From NCBI RefSeq assembly GCF_030409055.1, contig NZ_CP116619.1, positions 5,076,924 to 5,140,923 of the forward strand: a stretch of 64,000 nt of DNA, in the 5' to 3' direction. This document shows, in pieces, positions 53,123 through 61,396 of the stretch (positions within the stretch are counted from its first letter, which is position 1; every line of letters starts with the position of its first letter). The position numbers and the translations under genes are program-made. The notes beneath the pieces were generated by a model that was not told where the DNA came from, did not search any database, and saw nothing but the letters and a program-made list of their open reading frames with translations. The stretch comes from Trichocoleus desertorum NBK24 (GTDB taxonomy: Bacteria > Cyanobacteriota > Cyanobacteriia > FACHB-46).

Positions 53123-54439
53123 ATGACCCAACCCCCTGACGCAGATTCTCAATTGCCCCAGCCATCGGCCCCAAATACACCCTTAGAATCGGGTAAAGAA
53201 GCTTGGCATCGGCGGATTTCAGGAGCTTGGAATCAGGCCACTACTCGCCTCACTAAACTCTTGCCAGTCGATCAGGTAGGCCAACTAACCACGGGCTGGT
53301 TCAACGTCAGTGAAGATCAAGTGGCTGAGATTTTGGCGAAGGTGCGCTCAGAACTGCCTACCACGGAAGCGCTACTAATTGGCAAACCCCAGTCTGGTAA
53401 AAGTTCAATCGTCCGGGGTTTGACGGGGGTGTCAGCGGAAATTGTGGGTCAAGGATTTCGGCCCCATACGCAACACACCGAGCGCTATGCTTATCCTTCC
53501 AACGATGTACCGCTGCTGATTTTTACCGATACGGTCGGGCTGGGTGATGTGAACCGAGAGACGCAGTTGGTCATTCAGGAACTCATTGGGGATCTACAGC
53601 AGCAAACCCAATGTGCCAGAGTGTTGATCCTCACGGTCAAGATTAACGATTTTGCGACCGATACGTTGCGCCAAATTGCTCAGCAGCTTCGTAAACGCTA
53701 TCCCGAAATTCCTTGCTTACTCGCAGTCACTTGCTTGCATGAGTTGTATCCCTCTGGTACCGCTGATCACCCCGCCTATCCTCCTACTTATGAGGAAGTA
53801 AACCGCGCCTTTACTGCTCTGCAACAAGCCTTTGCAGATTTATGCGATCGCGCCATATTAATCGACTTCACGCTTGAAGAAGACGACTATCACCCAGTAT
53901 TTTACGGTTTGGAAGCGTTCCGCGATGCCTTAGCAGACCTCCTGCCGGAAGCAGAAGCCCAAGCCATCCATCAACTCTTGGAGCAAGGCGCTGGGGAAAA
54001 AATCGGCAATCTCTACCGGGATGTCAGCCGTCGCTATATGTTAGCTTTTTCGGTCGTTGCAGCTACCTTGGCCGCTGTCCCGCTACCCTTTGCGACCATG
54101 CCCGTCTTAACCGCTTTACAGGTGTCGCTGGTCGGTTTGCTGGGGAAACTCTACGGCCAAACGCTCACCCCATCCCAAGCGGGCGGTGTGGTCAGCGCGA
54201 TCGCGGGTGGTTTTGTGGCTCAAGCGATCGGACGAGAACTGGTTAAGTTTATCCCTGGCTTTGGGAGTGTGATCGCGGCATCTTGGGCCGCAGCTTACAC
54301 CTGGGCGTTGGGTGAAGGAGCTTGCGTTTACTTCGGAGATCTAATGGGTGGCAAAACGCCTGATCCCCAAAAGATCCAAGCGGTCATGCAAGAAGCCTTT
54401 AAATCTGCTCAAGAGCGTTTTAAAGGAATCAAATCCTAG
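53123..54439 (+). CDS. P-loop GTPase with C-terminal DUF697-like domain
   Basis: A 438-residue protein. A linker N-terminus (about 1-80) precedes the G domain with P-loop GKPQSGKSS, G3 FTDTVGLGD and, at the G4 position, AVTCLHELYP in place of NKxD. A hydrophobic C-terminal region (about 305-400; LAFSVVAATLAAVPLPFATMP) resembles the DUF697 domain of the GTPase at 6872-8425. The N-terminus lacks the membrane helices of that protein. The altered G4 motif could weaken guanine selectivity. It is likely membrane-associated through the C-terminal part. Function is unknown. Confidence 0.85.
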   Translation: MTQPPDADSQLPQPSAPNTPLESGKEAWHRRISGAWNQATTRLTKLLPVDQVGQLTTGWFNVSEDQVAEILAKVRSELPTTEALLIGKPQSGKSSIVRGLTGVSAEIVGQGFRPHTQHTERYAYPSNDVPLLIFTDTVGLGDVNRETQLVIQELIGDLQQQTQCARVLILTVKINDFATDTLRQIAQQLRKRYPEIPCLLAVTCLHELYPSGTADHPAYPPTYEEVNRAFTALQQAFADLCDRAILIDFTLEEDDYHPVFYGLEAFRDALADLLPEAEAQAIHQLLEQGAGEKIGNLYRDVSRRYMLAFSVVAATLAAVPLPFATMPVLTALQVSLVGLLGKLYGQTLTPSQAGGVVSAIAGGFVAQAIGRELVKFIPGFGSVIAASWAAAYTWALGEGACVYFGDLMGGKTPDPQKIQAVMQEAFKSAQERFKGIKS

Positions 54440-54527
54440 TAGAGGTAGGTCTTGTGTCCGCCATTGAATAAGTGAGGGTAAGTCCAAAACCTACCGCTAC
54501 AGTCATCCTCCTCATGTTGTGTAATGT

Positions 54528-54728
54528 CTATCTCAGCAACCGAGTAACTCTTGCATCGTACTCAGTGCCATGAGGATAGTCACTTCTAGCTTGGTCACAG
54601 GCGATGCCACCCGCTTTCTGGATTGACTCGGCGTTAATCTCGTATCGGGTTGTCCCATTGTGAAAGGTATTGCATAGCTGCTCAGCACACTCTTTGATAT
54701 CAACCCATACTTCGTAAGTGTGAACCAT
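54528..54728 (-). CDS. Small hypothetical protein
   Basis: A 66-residue soluble protein beginning MVHTYEVWVDIKECAEQLC, with three Cys and acidic character, and a basic end (RVTRLLR). AGGAGG lies seven bases before the ATG, which argues strongly for translation. No family is recognised. It stands alone between the convergent GTPase gene and the divergent DCC gene. Its size, charge and isolation are seen in phage- or plasmid-derived genes, but no other mobile signature is nearby. Confidence 0.7.
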   Translation of the reverse strand: MVHTYEVWVDIKECAEQLCNTFHNGTTRYEINAESIQKAGGIACDQARSDYPHGTEYDARVTRLLR

Positions 54729-54972
54729 TTTGAAGCCTCCTCGTTTGAGTCGAAACGATGGGAATCGCTTCAGTATAGAAACATTGAGCTGTAGTCATCC
54801 TGGAAGAAAGACAATTCTTCAGTTGTTGTTATCTAAGTTAGAAGCTTGTTACAACAGGCAAATAATCAGCCGTGTCTTGCTGTAATTTCTGCTCCTTTTG
54901 ATTGTTAATTTTCTTAAAATATTAGGTAAACCTATAGTCTGCTCACTTAAGCACTCATTGCCTAAAACTGCT

Positions 54973-55506
54973 ATGTCCGTAAACTCCTATGAAAACGCCT
55001 CACCTACGCAACTGCCGCTGTCTGAAGATAAAACTCTGTCCGAAGATCAGATAGGCACTGTGCAATCCTGGAAAATTAAATTGCTGTATGACGGTGAATG
55101 TCCTTTGTGCTTGCGTGAAGTTAATTTCTTGACTAAACGTGATGCAGGGCGAGGTCTGGTATCGTTTGTAGACATTGCAGCAGATGACTACGACCCAGAA
55201 GCGAATGGAGGCGTGGATTTTGAAACTGCGATGGGGCGCATTCATGCAGTGCTAGCTGATGGCACCGTGATCAAGAATGTGGAAGTGTTTCGCCGAGTTT
55301 ATGAAATTCTGGGAATGGGCTGGATCTATGCCGCAACCCAGTGGCCTGTCGTTGGCCCTGTGGTGGATTGGTTGTATGACTGGTGGGCAGACTGGCGACT
55401 TGCTTTGACGGGGCGACCCAACTTAGCCGCGATCGCAGCAGAACGGCAGCAGCGACTAGAATGCCAGACTCAAGGACGCTGTCAAATGGCTAACGATGAT
55501 GTTTAA
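54973..55506 (+). CDS. Thiol-disulfide oxidoreductase-like DCC family protein
   Basis: A 177-residue protein with the DCC signature LLYDGECPLCLREVNFL (DGxCxxC), followed by VSFVDIAADDYDPEANG and a helical C-terminal half with GWIYAATQWPVVGPVVDWLYDWWADWRL. The family is thought to act as small thiol-disulfide proteins with a thioredoxin-like fold. The ATG at 54973 (MSVNSYENAS) is chosen over a TTG at 54898. It is 64 bases upstream of the GT28 gene on the same strand but no operon evidence beyond spacing exists. Confidence 0.88.
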   Translation: MSVNSYENASPTQLPLSEDKTLSEDQIGTVQSWKIKLLYDGECPLCLREVNFLTKRDAGRGLVSFVDIAADDYDPEANGGVDFETAMGRIHAVLADGTVIKNVEVFRRVYEILGMGWIYAATQWPVVGPVVDWLYDWWADWRLALTGRPNLAAIAAERQQRLECQTQGRCQMANDDV

Positions 55507-55570
55507 CTGAGGTTTACTACAGACGCATCAGGCAACTCACGTTAGTTAACTAAGCCTAAAGTAAGCCCCC

Positions 55571-56791
55571 ATGACCCGAATTTTAATTTTGTATTCTTCT
55601 TTAGGATCAGGGCATGTCAGTGCTGCCAAAGCTCTGAAGGATGCATTTGCTCGCTTCCCTGATGTGGAAGTGCTCAGCGAAGACGCCCTCACCTATGCCA
55701 GCTCTGTTTACCGCAACGCGATTACGCAGATTTATGAGCAACTGAGCGAGAAAGTGCCATTGCTCTACAAAGCCTTTTACGAAGGCAGTGATGTGGATGA
55801 CTTAGAACGAGCCATTGACAGTAATCTCACCTGGGCTCGGTTAGAGCGTCCCTTCTTTCGCAAATTGGGGCGTTTTATTAAACAAGCTGATCCGGATGTC
55901 GTGGTTTGTGTGCAGCAAATTCCTAGCCGTTTGTTGCAACTGTTGGATCAAGAAGATGAGGTCTCCAAACCACAATATGTTGTTGTCACAGACACGATCG
56001 CGCACAGCACTTGGATCAACTATGGCGTCAACGGCTACTTCCTACCGAACGATTTAAGCGCCAGTTTTTTAGTTCAGCGTGGGGTTGACCCGAAATTGCT
56101 GCATGTGACTGGGATTCCAATTCATTTAGAGAGTACGAAACCTAAGACTAAAGTGGCAGTGCGATCGCAGCATGATCTACCTCTTGACGGTACGGTGGTT
56201 ACACTTTTTGGGGGTGGCCTAAATCCCAGACGAGTCAGGACAATGGTTTCAAGTCTAGTGGAGTACTCCGGGGCGAGCATGGTGGTGTTAGTCGCTGGAC
56301 GTAATGGTGATTTGTTAGAAGCAGTGGCAGATTTGGAAGATCACGGCACAACTAAGCTGCGAAAGCTAGGCATGATTGATCACGTAGATGATTTGATCGT
56401 GGCTAGTGACCTGACCATTACTAAAGCGGGCGGGCTGATCACCAGTGAAATTTTGGCGCGAGGCACGCCGATGGTGATCGTTGATCCCATTCCTGGTCAA
56501 GAGGAGCAAAATGCCGATGTGATTGCAGCGGCGGGTGCAGGAGTACAAATACGGCTTTTGGAGATGGTGACGCCAGCCGTGCAGTATTTGCTACAGCATC
56601 CCGAACGACTTGCAGAAATGCGACAAGCAGCCTTAGAAATCGGTCAACCTGGTGCTGCTTTTAACATTGCTGAATATGTCTTAGACAATTGGCAGTCGCA
56701 CTCGGTTCCTAAAGACTATGCTCCCAAAGACTACGCCCCTAAAGACTCAAATGTAGAACCTTATGCAGAACAGCTCAACGATGCCACCTGA
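55571..56791 (+). CDS. GT28 glycosyltransferase, MGDG-synthase-like
   Basis: A 406-residue GT-B enzyme. The N-terminal ILILYSSLGSGHVSAAKALKDAF matches the lipid-acceptor side of plant and bacterial monogalactosyldiacylglycerol synthases and processive diacylglycerol glucosyltransferases. The C-terminal half carries LFGGGLNPRRVRTMV and the nucleotide-sugar site ITKAGGLITSEILARGTPMVIVDPIPGQEEQN. It probably transfers a hexose to a lipid such as diacylglycerol at the membrane face. The extreme C-terminus holds tandem PKDYA units. The end of the gene overlaps the start of a GH1 gene, so the two products are likely coupled. It is not the usual cyanobacterial MgdA (GT2). Confidence 0.88.
   Translation: MTRILILYSSLGSGHVSAAKALKDAFARFPDVEVLSEDALTYASSVYRNAITQIYEQLSEKVPLLYKAFYEGSDVDDLERAIDSNLTWARLERPFFRKLGRFIKQADPDVVVCVQQIPSRLLQLLDQEDEVSKPQYVVVTDTIAHSTWINYGVNGYFLPNDLSASFLVQRGVDPKLLHVTGIPIHLESTKPKTKVAVRSQHDLPLDGTVVTLFGGGLNPRRVRTMVSSLVEYSGASMVVLVAGRNGDLLEAVADLEDHGTTKLRKLGMIDHVDDLIVASDLTITKAGGLITSEILARGTPMVIVDPIPGQEEQNADVIAAAGAGVQIRLLEMVTPAVQYLLQHPERLAEMRQAALEIGQPGAAFNIAEYVLDNWQSHSVPKDYAPKDYAPKDSNVEPYAEQLNDAT
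56708..56749 (+). repeat. In-frame 15-bp tandem repeat in the GT28 gene
   Basis: CCTAAAGACTATGCT, CCCAAAGACTACGCC and a partial CCTAAAGACTCA encode PKDYA, PKDYA and PKDS near the C-terminus. The unit keeps the frame. Confidence 0.85.
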
Positions 56792-58316
56792 ATCTTTTTT
56801 ATGGGGAGTTGCCACCTCTGGATACCAAAGCGAAGGGGGATATAACCGCCCTGGAGAGCCTCAGAATAACTGGGCCTGGGGTGAGTCGAAGGGGAGTGTG
56901 ATGCCCACCGGTGGGGCTACAGAGTTTTGGACTCGTTATGAAGAAGATTTTCAACGCTGCCAAAATATTGGGCTGAACTCCTTCCGCTTGGGCTTAGAAT
57001 GGGCGCGAATTCAGCCTTCTAGCGATCGCCACGTCAGTTCTCCTCCAGCCTTTGACTACAGCGCTCTAGATGCCTATGCTGAGCGCATTGCCGCCTGTCG
57101 GCAGTATGGCTTAGAACCAGTCGTGACGTTGCATCATTTCACCCATCCTGCCTGGTTAGGAATAGATGCTTGGCTGGAGGAGGCTACTGTTGATTGTTTT
57201 GTCGAATATGTGCGGGTGAGTGTCACCCATATCAATCGGCGCTTAGTCGATCACTATCAGTTGCCACCGATTCATTGGTATATCACGATCAATGAACCGA
57301 ATATTCTAGTTTCCAATACCTATCTCAGTCGGCAGTTCCCCTCAGATGCCGCAACGGGTTCGGGCATTGTTCTGGAAGCTTACAACTACATGTTGGCGGC
57401 CCATGTCCGAGCTTATAACTGTATCCATGACATTTATGTGGCGGCAGGATGGACTACGCCACGAGTCACTCTCAATACTTATTGCAGCGATCTCTATTGG
57501 TCGGAAAAGGTAATTTGGGATCTCTTGGATCTGCGACAACATGATGTCAAGCCGAGAGATGTCAAAGAGTACGTTCATGATAAAGCGGATCAGCTAGAAG
57601 CAGCCCTAGTAGGGGCGAAACTACCTTTTCAGCACAATTTACCTTATCAACTCGGACGGCTCACTCATTGGAGCGTCAATCGCCTGGGTTATCGGCTATT
57701 TAACATTGAGAAGCTCGATCTCTTTTTACAGGAATTACAGCTTTCGCCTCGTCCTCAAGTCATTGACTATCTGGCGATCGATTACTACGACCCGTTTATT
57801 GCTCATATTTTCCGTCTGCCCGCTTTCTCAGATTTTGAGTTTAAAACCAAAGGGTTCCGAGCTTGGCTCATGAGTGGGATCACGAGCAAGTGGTGGGATT
57901 GGCGTAGCTTACCCGAAGGTCTGCATTTCTTCTGTAAATATTATTCGGAAGATTTGGGCAACCGCCCCATGATGATTGCCGAAAATGGCATGGCCTTGCG
58001 CCGGAAACCAGATAACAGTGTAGCCACCCATCGCACCGATCAACTTCGTCGTAGTGAATTCCTCAAAGCCCATCTCCAGCAGGTTCAACGATTGTTGCAG
58101 GAGTCTGTACCGATGATTGGCTATATGCACTGGTCGCTGACTGACAACTACGAGTGGGGTTCCTATACTCCCCGCTTTGGTTTGTTTACCATCGACTTTG
58201 CGCATGGCAGCGATCGCTTGGAAGAAGATCATTTAGGCGATCGCCCTTCGGAAACCTATGCCCAACTGATCAAGGAAATTCAAGCTGAAATGCAGCAGGT
58301 GCGATCGCCCCGTTAA
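56781..58316 (+). CDS. Glycoside hydrolase family 1 protein (beta-glycosidase or SFR2-like transglycosidase)
   Basis: A 511-residue GH1 TIM barrel. The start MPPESFLWGVATSGYQSEGG is typical. The acid/base Glu lies in ITINEPNI (residue ~172) and the nucleophile in IAENGMA (residue ~401). HHFTHPAWL and the MHWSLTDNYEWGSYTPRFGLF segment complete the sugar-binding site. An in-frame ATG at 56763 would extend the overlap with GT28 from 11 to 29 bases; neither start has a clear Shine-Dalgarno. No signal peptide is seen. GH1 includes plant SFR2, which moves galactose between galactolipids; the overlap with a lipid glycosyltransferase makes such a role possible, otherwise a simple beta-glucosidase. 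Confidence 0.92.
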   Translation: MPPESFLWGVATSGYQSEGGYNRPGEPQNNWAWGESKGSVMPTGGATEFWTRYEEDFQRCQNIGLNSFRLGLEWARIQPSSDRHVSSPPAFDYSALDAYAERIAACRQYGLEPVVTLHHFTHPAWLGIDAWLEEATVDCFVEYVRVSVTHINRRLVDHYQLPPIHWYITINEPNILVSNTYLSRQFPSDAATGSGIVLEAYNYMLAAHVRAYNCIHDIYVAAGWTTPRVTLNTYCSDLYWSEKVIWDLLDLRQHDVKPRDVKEYVHDKADQLEAALVGAKLPFQHNLPYQLGRLTHWSVNRLGYRLFNIEKLDLFLQELQLSPRPQVIDYLAIDYYDPFIAHIFRLPAFSDFEFKTKGFRAWLMSGITSKWWDWRSLPEGLHFFCKYYSEDLGNRPMMIAENGMALRRKPDNSVATHRTDQLRRSEFLKAHLQQVQRLLQESVPMIGYMHWSLTDNYEWGSYTPRFGLFTIDFAHGSDRLEEDHLGDRPSETYAQLIKEIQAEMQQVRSPR

Positions 58317-58435
58317 AAGTTGAATTCGCGGGAAGCTGCTTTGCATCTAAAAATAAAGCAAAAGCGTTGGGATAAGTCTCCTGGGAAGGCTCAAGACAGC
58401 CTAGAATGCTTAAGGAAGCTTAGAAGAATGCATGA

Positions 58436-58975
58436 ATGGAGACGATACGCACGTTCGCGATTCTTGCTCCTGTCCCAGAAGTTCACCTACTGTCTGGACT
58501 AGAAGCGATCGCTGCTCAACTCAACTTAGATGAAGTGACTAGCCAAGGGCTGCCCAAGGTGGCTTTTGGTAGTATGGCCTTTGAAGTTTTCCGGAAAGCA
58601 GATGAACTTCGGAAAGAACGCGCGGTCGAAGTATTAATTTATGCTTCCGATGCTCAAGGCGACAAGCCATTAAACCCCGAAGTCTGGTGGCGCGCCCGCT
58701 ACATTAAACATCTGCCTTCGCGCAATGGTCGTTACCCAGGTAAGTCGGTGTTTCGTCCTCAATCTACTACAGGCGACAGACCAACTTGGGCGATTTATTG
58801 GGAAGTGGAAGAACTAGAGAAATTGAAAGCGCCGATTGCGATCGCCTCCTTACAAGGCTTGGGCCAAAAAGCCAATTTCAAGGCTCGCTTTATTCCTGAA
58901 GGCCCCGTTTTGACAGAATATCCATTTGCCGCGTTTGTCGCAATTTCTCGCCAAGCCGCTGCCGATCGCAAGTAA
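58436..58975 (+). CDS. Conserved hypothetical protein
   Basis: A 179-residue soluble alpha/beta protein beginning METIRTFAILAPVPEVHLLSG. The middle has KVAFGSMAFEVFRKADELRKERAVEVLIYAS and VWWRARYIKHLPSRNGRYPGKSVFRP. The end (EYPFAAFVAISRQAAADRK) is basic. No catalytic motif or membrane segment is recognised. It lies 119 bases after the GH1 gene. The composition and HIP1 content are like the host genome, so it is probably a resident gene. Confidence 0.72.
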   Translation: METIRTFAILAPVPEVHLLSGLEAIAAQLNLDEVTSQGLPKVAFGSMAFEVFRKADELRKERAVEVLIYASDAQGDKPLNPEVWWRARYIKHLPSRNGRYPGKSVFRPQSTTGDRPTWAIYWEVEELEKLKAPIAIASLQGLGQKANFKARFIPEGPVLTEYPFAAFVAISRQAAADRK

Positions 58976-58992
58976 ACCAGGCAGTAACTTCT

Positions 58993-59030
58993 AGCGAATG
59001 GTGGGCCTGAACAACTTCTCGCCATTCGCT
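58993..59030. terminator. 9-bp inverted repeat between convergent genes
   Basis: AGCGAATGG (58993-59001) and CCATTCGCT (59022-59030) are exact complements separated by 20 bases. They lie between the convergent genes ending at 58975 and 59084. There is no T-tract, so termination is only possible. Confidence 0.5.
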
Positions 59031-59083
59031 GTTGAATTCTATTGGAGTCTTAACTTCAATCAAAAATTAGCTTATAAATTAGT

Positions 59084-59425
59084 TTAGCTGTTGCGCTGTT
59101 CCTTGAAAGAGCGGTGCAGTAAGCGACAGGGCCAGAAAAAGGCTCCACCCACGCTAACAGCGGTAATGACTAAAAAAACTTGTAAAACTTCTCCCGCTGA
59201 TTCAGAAGACTCTGTTGGCTTATCTTGTGTGCCTTTTAAGAGTTCTGGAACCAATTGGGAGAGCTGGTTGGCAGTACTAATTCCTTCGATCGTGGCTCCG
59301 ATCAAATACGCTACTAAGGCGATGCCGAACCAGGAATGCATAAATATGTTCGGATGAAATCCGAAAGTTGGCAGAGTGGTGAACGATCCTGCTGTGGTAG
59401 AGGTAAGGGTAGCTTTATCGAACAC
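59084..59425 (-). CDS. Small membrane protein, unknown
   Basis: A 113-residue protein with two membrane helices (about residues 31-50 and 82-102). The N-terminal ~28 residues are Thr-rich and soluble. A GTG start at 59425 overlaps the end of the upstream gene by 11 bases; an in-frame ATG at 59341 (MHSWFGIALVAYLIG) would give a shorter protein that starts at the first helix. HSWFGIALVAYLIG is reminiscent of small cyanobacterial membrane proteins, but I cannot name a family. Confidence 0.65.
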   Translation of the reverse strand: MFDKATLTSTTAGSFTTLPTFGFHPNIFMHSWFGIALVAYLIGATIEGISTANQLSQLVPELLKGTQDKPTESSESAGEVLQVFLVITAVSVGGAFFWPCRLLHRSFKEQRNS

Positions 59426-59639
59426 AGAGCCGACTTTCAGCGGTATCGCGAATCAAAGGCAATTTTTCCTGAATATAAGTATTCAGGCAGTGCGCTGCTT
59501 GAGCATCAATGGGTTGCTCAGCCGTAAACTGCTTGAGAAGTAGTTGTACTAAAGCAGAGTCGTCGAACTGGAGTAGCGTGCTGACCTGGGTCGTGTCCAC
59601 TAAAGTCCAGAGTTGACGCATCATTTTGGGAGTAATCAT
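59415..59639 (-). CDS. Small hypothetical helical protein
   Basis: A 74-residue protein beginning MITPKMMRQLWTLVDTTQVS, soluble and helical, ending TAESRLCVR. The ATG at 59639 has GGAGG at a good distance (GGTGGAGGAAAC); an extension to 59678 is unlikely. Its stop overlaps the GTG of the membrane protein downstream, so the two form a short operon. No family is recognised. Confidence 0.7.
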   Translation of the reverse strand: MITPKMMRQLWTLVDTTQVSTLLQFDDSALVQLLLKQFTAEQPIDAQAAHCLNTYIQEKLPLIRDTAESRLCVR

Positions 59640-59843
59640 GTTTCCTCCACCCCTTAAGCTTTTCTTTATAATTACCATGATTTCTGATTTCGCGTTAGTT
59701 TTCTGTTTCAGATGTCACAAATCAACATAGCCTGCTTCTTTTTTCTCATAAACTGTCTAACGGGTTAATCTCGGCGATCGCGCTCTCAATCGGATGGAGT
59801 GCCTTTTCGTGCCACCATATAAAGTCTGAGAAAGGAACGGCGT

Positions 59844-60491
59844 ATGAAATACAACTGGATGACCCTGCTGCGCTGGATGCTAATCGGAGTTCTGATTGTT
59901 TTAGCGATCGTGTTCCTCAACCAAGTGGGAATTGAGCGAATTCGGCAGCAAGTTGATCAGTTCGGAATTTGGGCACCTGCGATCGTCTTTGCGCTCCGCT
60001 TTACCAGCATTATTCTGCCCGTGCTACCGGGAACGGCCTACGCCATTTTGGCAGGTGGACTGTTTGGATTCGCTGAGGGCTTGCTGATTGTGGCCTTGGC
60101 AGATTTGGCTTCCTGTACCTTCAACTTTTATATTGCCCGCCGTTATGGACGCAGTTTGGTGGAGCGCTTTGTCGGTCAGCAATTTATGGAGAAAGTCGAT
60201 CGTCTGGCTCAACGCCATTTAGAACGCAACTTTTTCCTCATGACAGGTTTTCTCATGACTGGGTTATTTGATTTTGCCGCTTATGGGGTTGGCCTGACTC
60301 AAGTGCGCTGGCACAGTTATTTGCTAGCTTTAGTGGTCAGTATTCTCGTTGCTAAGCCTCTGTGGGTGGCAGCAGGCGCAGGCATCTTTGAGGATAGCCA
60401 ATTACTTTTAGGCTTTGCTCTCCTCGCCGCTTTTGGGATTGGTATTGTGACGGCAGTGGTGCAACGGCAACCAGATTCATCCAATTCCTAG
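59844..60491 (+). CDS. TVP38/TMEM64 (VTT domain) family membrane protein
   Basis: A 215-residue membrane protein of the SNARE-associated/DedA-like superfamily. Five or so helices are predicted. The family core PAIVFALRFTSIILPVLPGTAYAILAGGLFGF, then ALADLASCTFNFYIARRYGR is clear, with reentrant-loop residues. A later loop has FLMTGLFDFAAYGVGLTQVRW. VTT proteins are implicated in lipid movement or membrane homeostasis. AAAGGAAC precedes the ATG by seven bases. Specific function is unknown. Confidence 0.92.
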   Translation: MKYNWMTLLRWMLIGVLIVLAIVFLNQVGIERIRQQVDQFGIWAPAIVFALRFTSIILPVLPGTAYAILAGGLFGFAEGLLIVALADLASCTFNFYIARRYGRSLVERFVGQQFMEKVDRLAQRHLERNFFLMTGFLMTGLFDFAAYGVGLTQVRWHSYLLALVVSILVAKPLWVAAGAGIFEDSQLLLGFALLAAFGIGIVTAVVQRQPDSSNS

Positions 60492-60576
60492 CCAGTACTA
60501 GTTTGTAGGGTTAGTTTCGTAGGGTTAGGTGAGCGCGATCGCAGTGATAGGATAGAGGCCGTGATGTGCTCCTGTT

Positions 60577-61395
60577 ATGCATCGAACGTTTATCCCTGGC
60601 ACCGCTGCCCCCGAAGTGCAATCTAGCTCTGCTTGGTGGTTTGCCTTTCTCGGCCACAAACTGTTGGTGCAGGTCAATGGCACCAGCACGACGATTCCTC
60701 ATCTCGTTAATTTGGCAGCGATCGGTTTAGTCCCTGTGCGAATCCAGTTTCTCGGCACGCTAGATGGTGAGCCTTGCTACTCGGCAGAACTTTCTCAAGA
60801 TGCAGCAATTCCAGGCAATATGGCTGTGCGAGGACTCCGCAAGCTATATGGCGTCTTGGACGAAGATTTATATGTGATAGGCAGTCGAGCCGTCCAAATT
60901 ATGGAGTGGGATCGTACCCATCAATACTGCGGTTGCTGTGGCACTCCCACCACTCAGCTCCCAACAGAACGAGCGAAGCGCTGTCCTAAGTGCGGTTTAG
61001 CTAATTATCCCCGTCTCTCTCCAGCCGTGATCGTCTTGATCTCGCGTGATGAGGAAGTACTCCTGGCGCGGGCTCCTCGCTTTCCTCCCGGAATGTATAG
61101 CGTGCTAGCTGGCTTTGTAGAACCGGGAGAATCCCTAGAAGAGACCGTGGCGCGAGAAGTGCGGGAAGAAGTAGGGATTGAGATCAAAGATATCCGTTAT
61201 TTTGGCTCCCAACCCTGGCCTTTCCCTAACTCCCTAATGATTGGCTTTACTGCCACCTACGCCAGCGGTGAAATTGTCGTACAACTAGCAGAGTTGACGG
61301 ATGCCGCTTGGTTCCATAAACAGCACCTTCCGCAAGTGCCGCCTAGGCCCAGCATCGCTCGCAAACTGCTCGACTGGTTCGTCTCAACTCCCTAA
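60577..61395 (+). CDS. nudC: NAD(+) diphosphatase
   Basis: A 272-residue Nudix hydrolase. The zinc ribbon is CGCCGTPTTQLPTERAKRCPKCG, and the Nudix box is GFVEPGESLEETVAREVREEVGIE. SQPWPFPNSLMIGF is the NudC-specific SQPWPFPxS motif. It hydrolyses NADH/NAD+ to NMN and AMP and in E. coli also removes NAD caps from RNA. The gene ends one base before the convergent PRiA4-type gene. Confidence 0.96.
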   Translation: MHRTFIPGTAAPEVQSSSAWWFAFLGHKLLVQVNGTSTTIPHLVNLAAIGLVPVRIQFLGTLDGEPCYSAELSQDAAIPGNMAVRGLRKLYGVLDEDLYVIGSRAVQIMEWDRTHQYCGCCGTPTTQLPTERAKRCPKCGLANYPRLSPAVIVLISRDEEVLLARAPRFPPGMYSVLAGFVEPGESLEETVAREVREEVGIEIKDIRYFGSQPWPFPNSLMIGFTATYASGEIVVQLAELTDAAWFHKQHLPQVPPRPSIARKLLDWFVSTP

Positions 61396-61396
61396 A

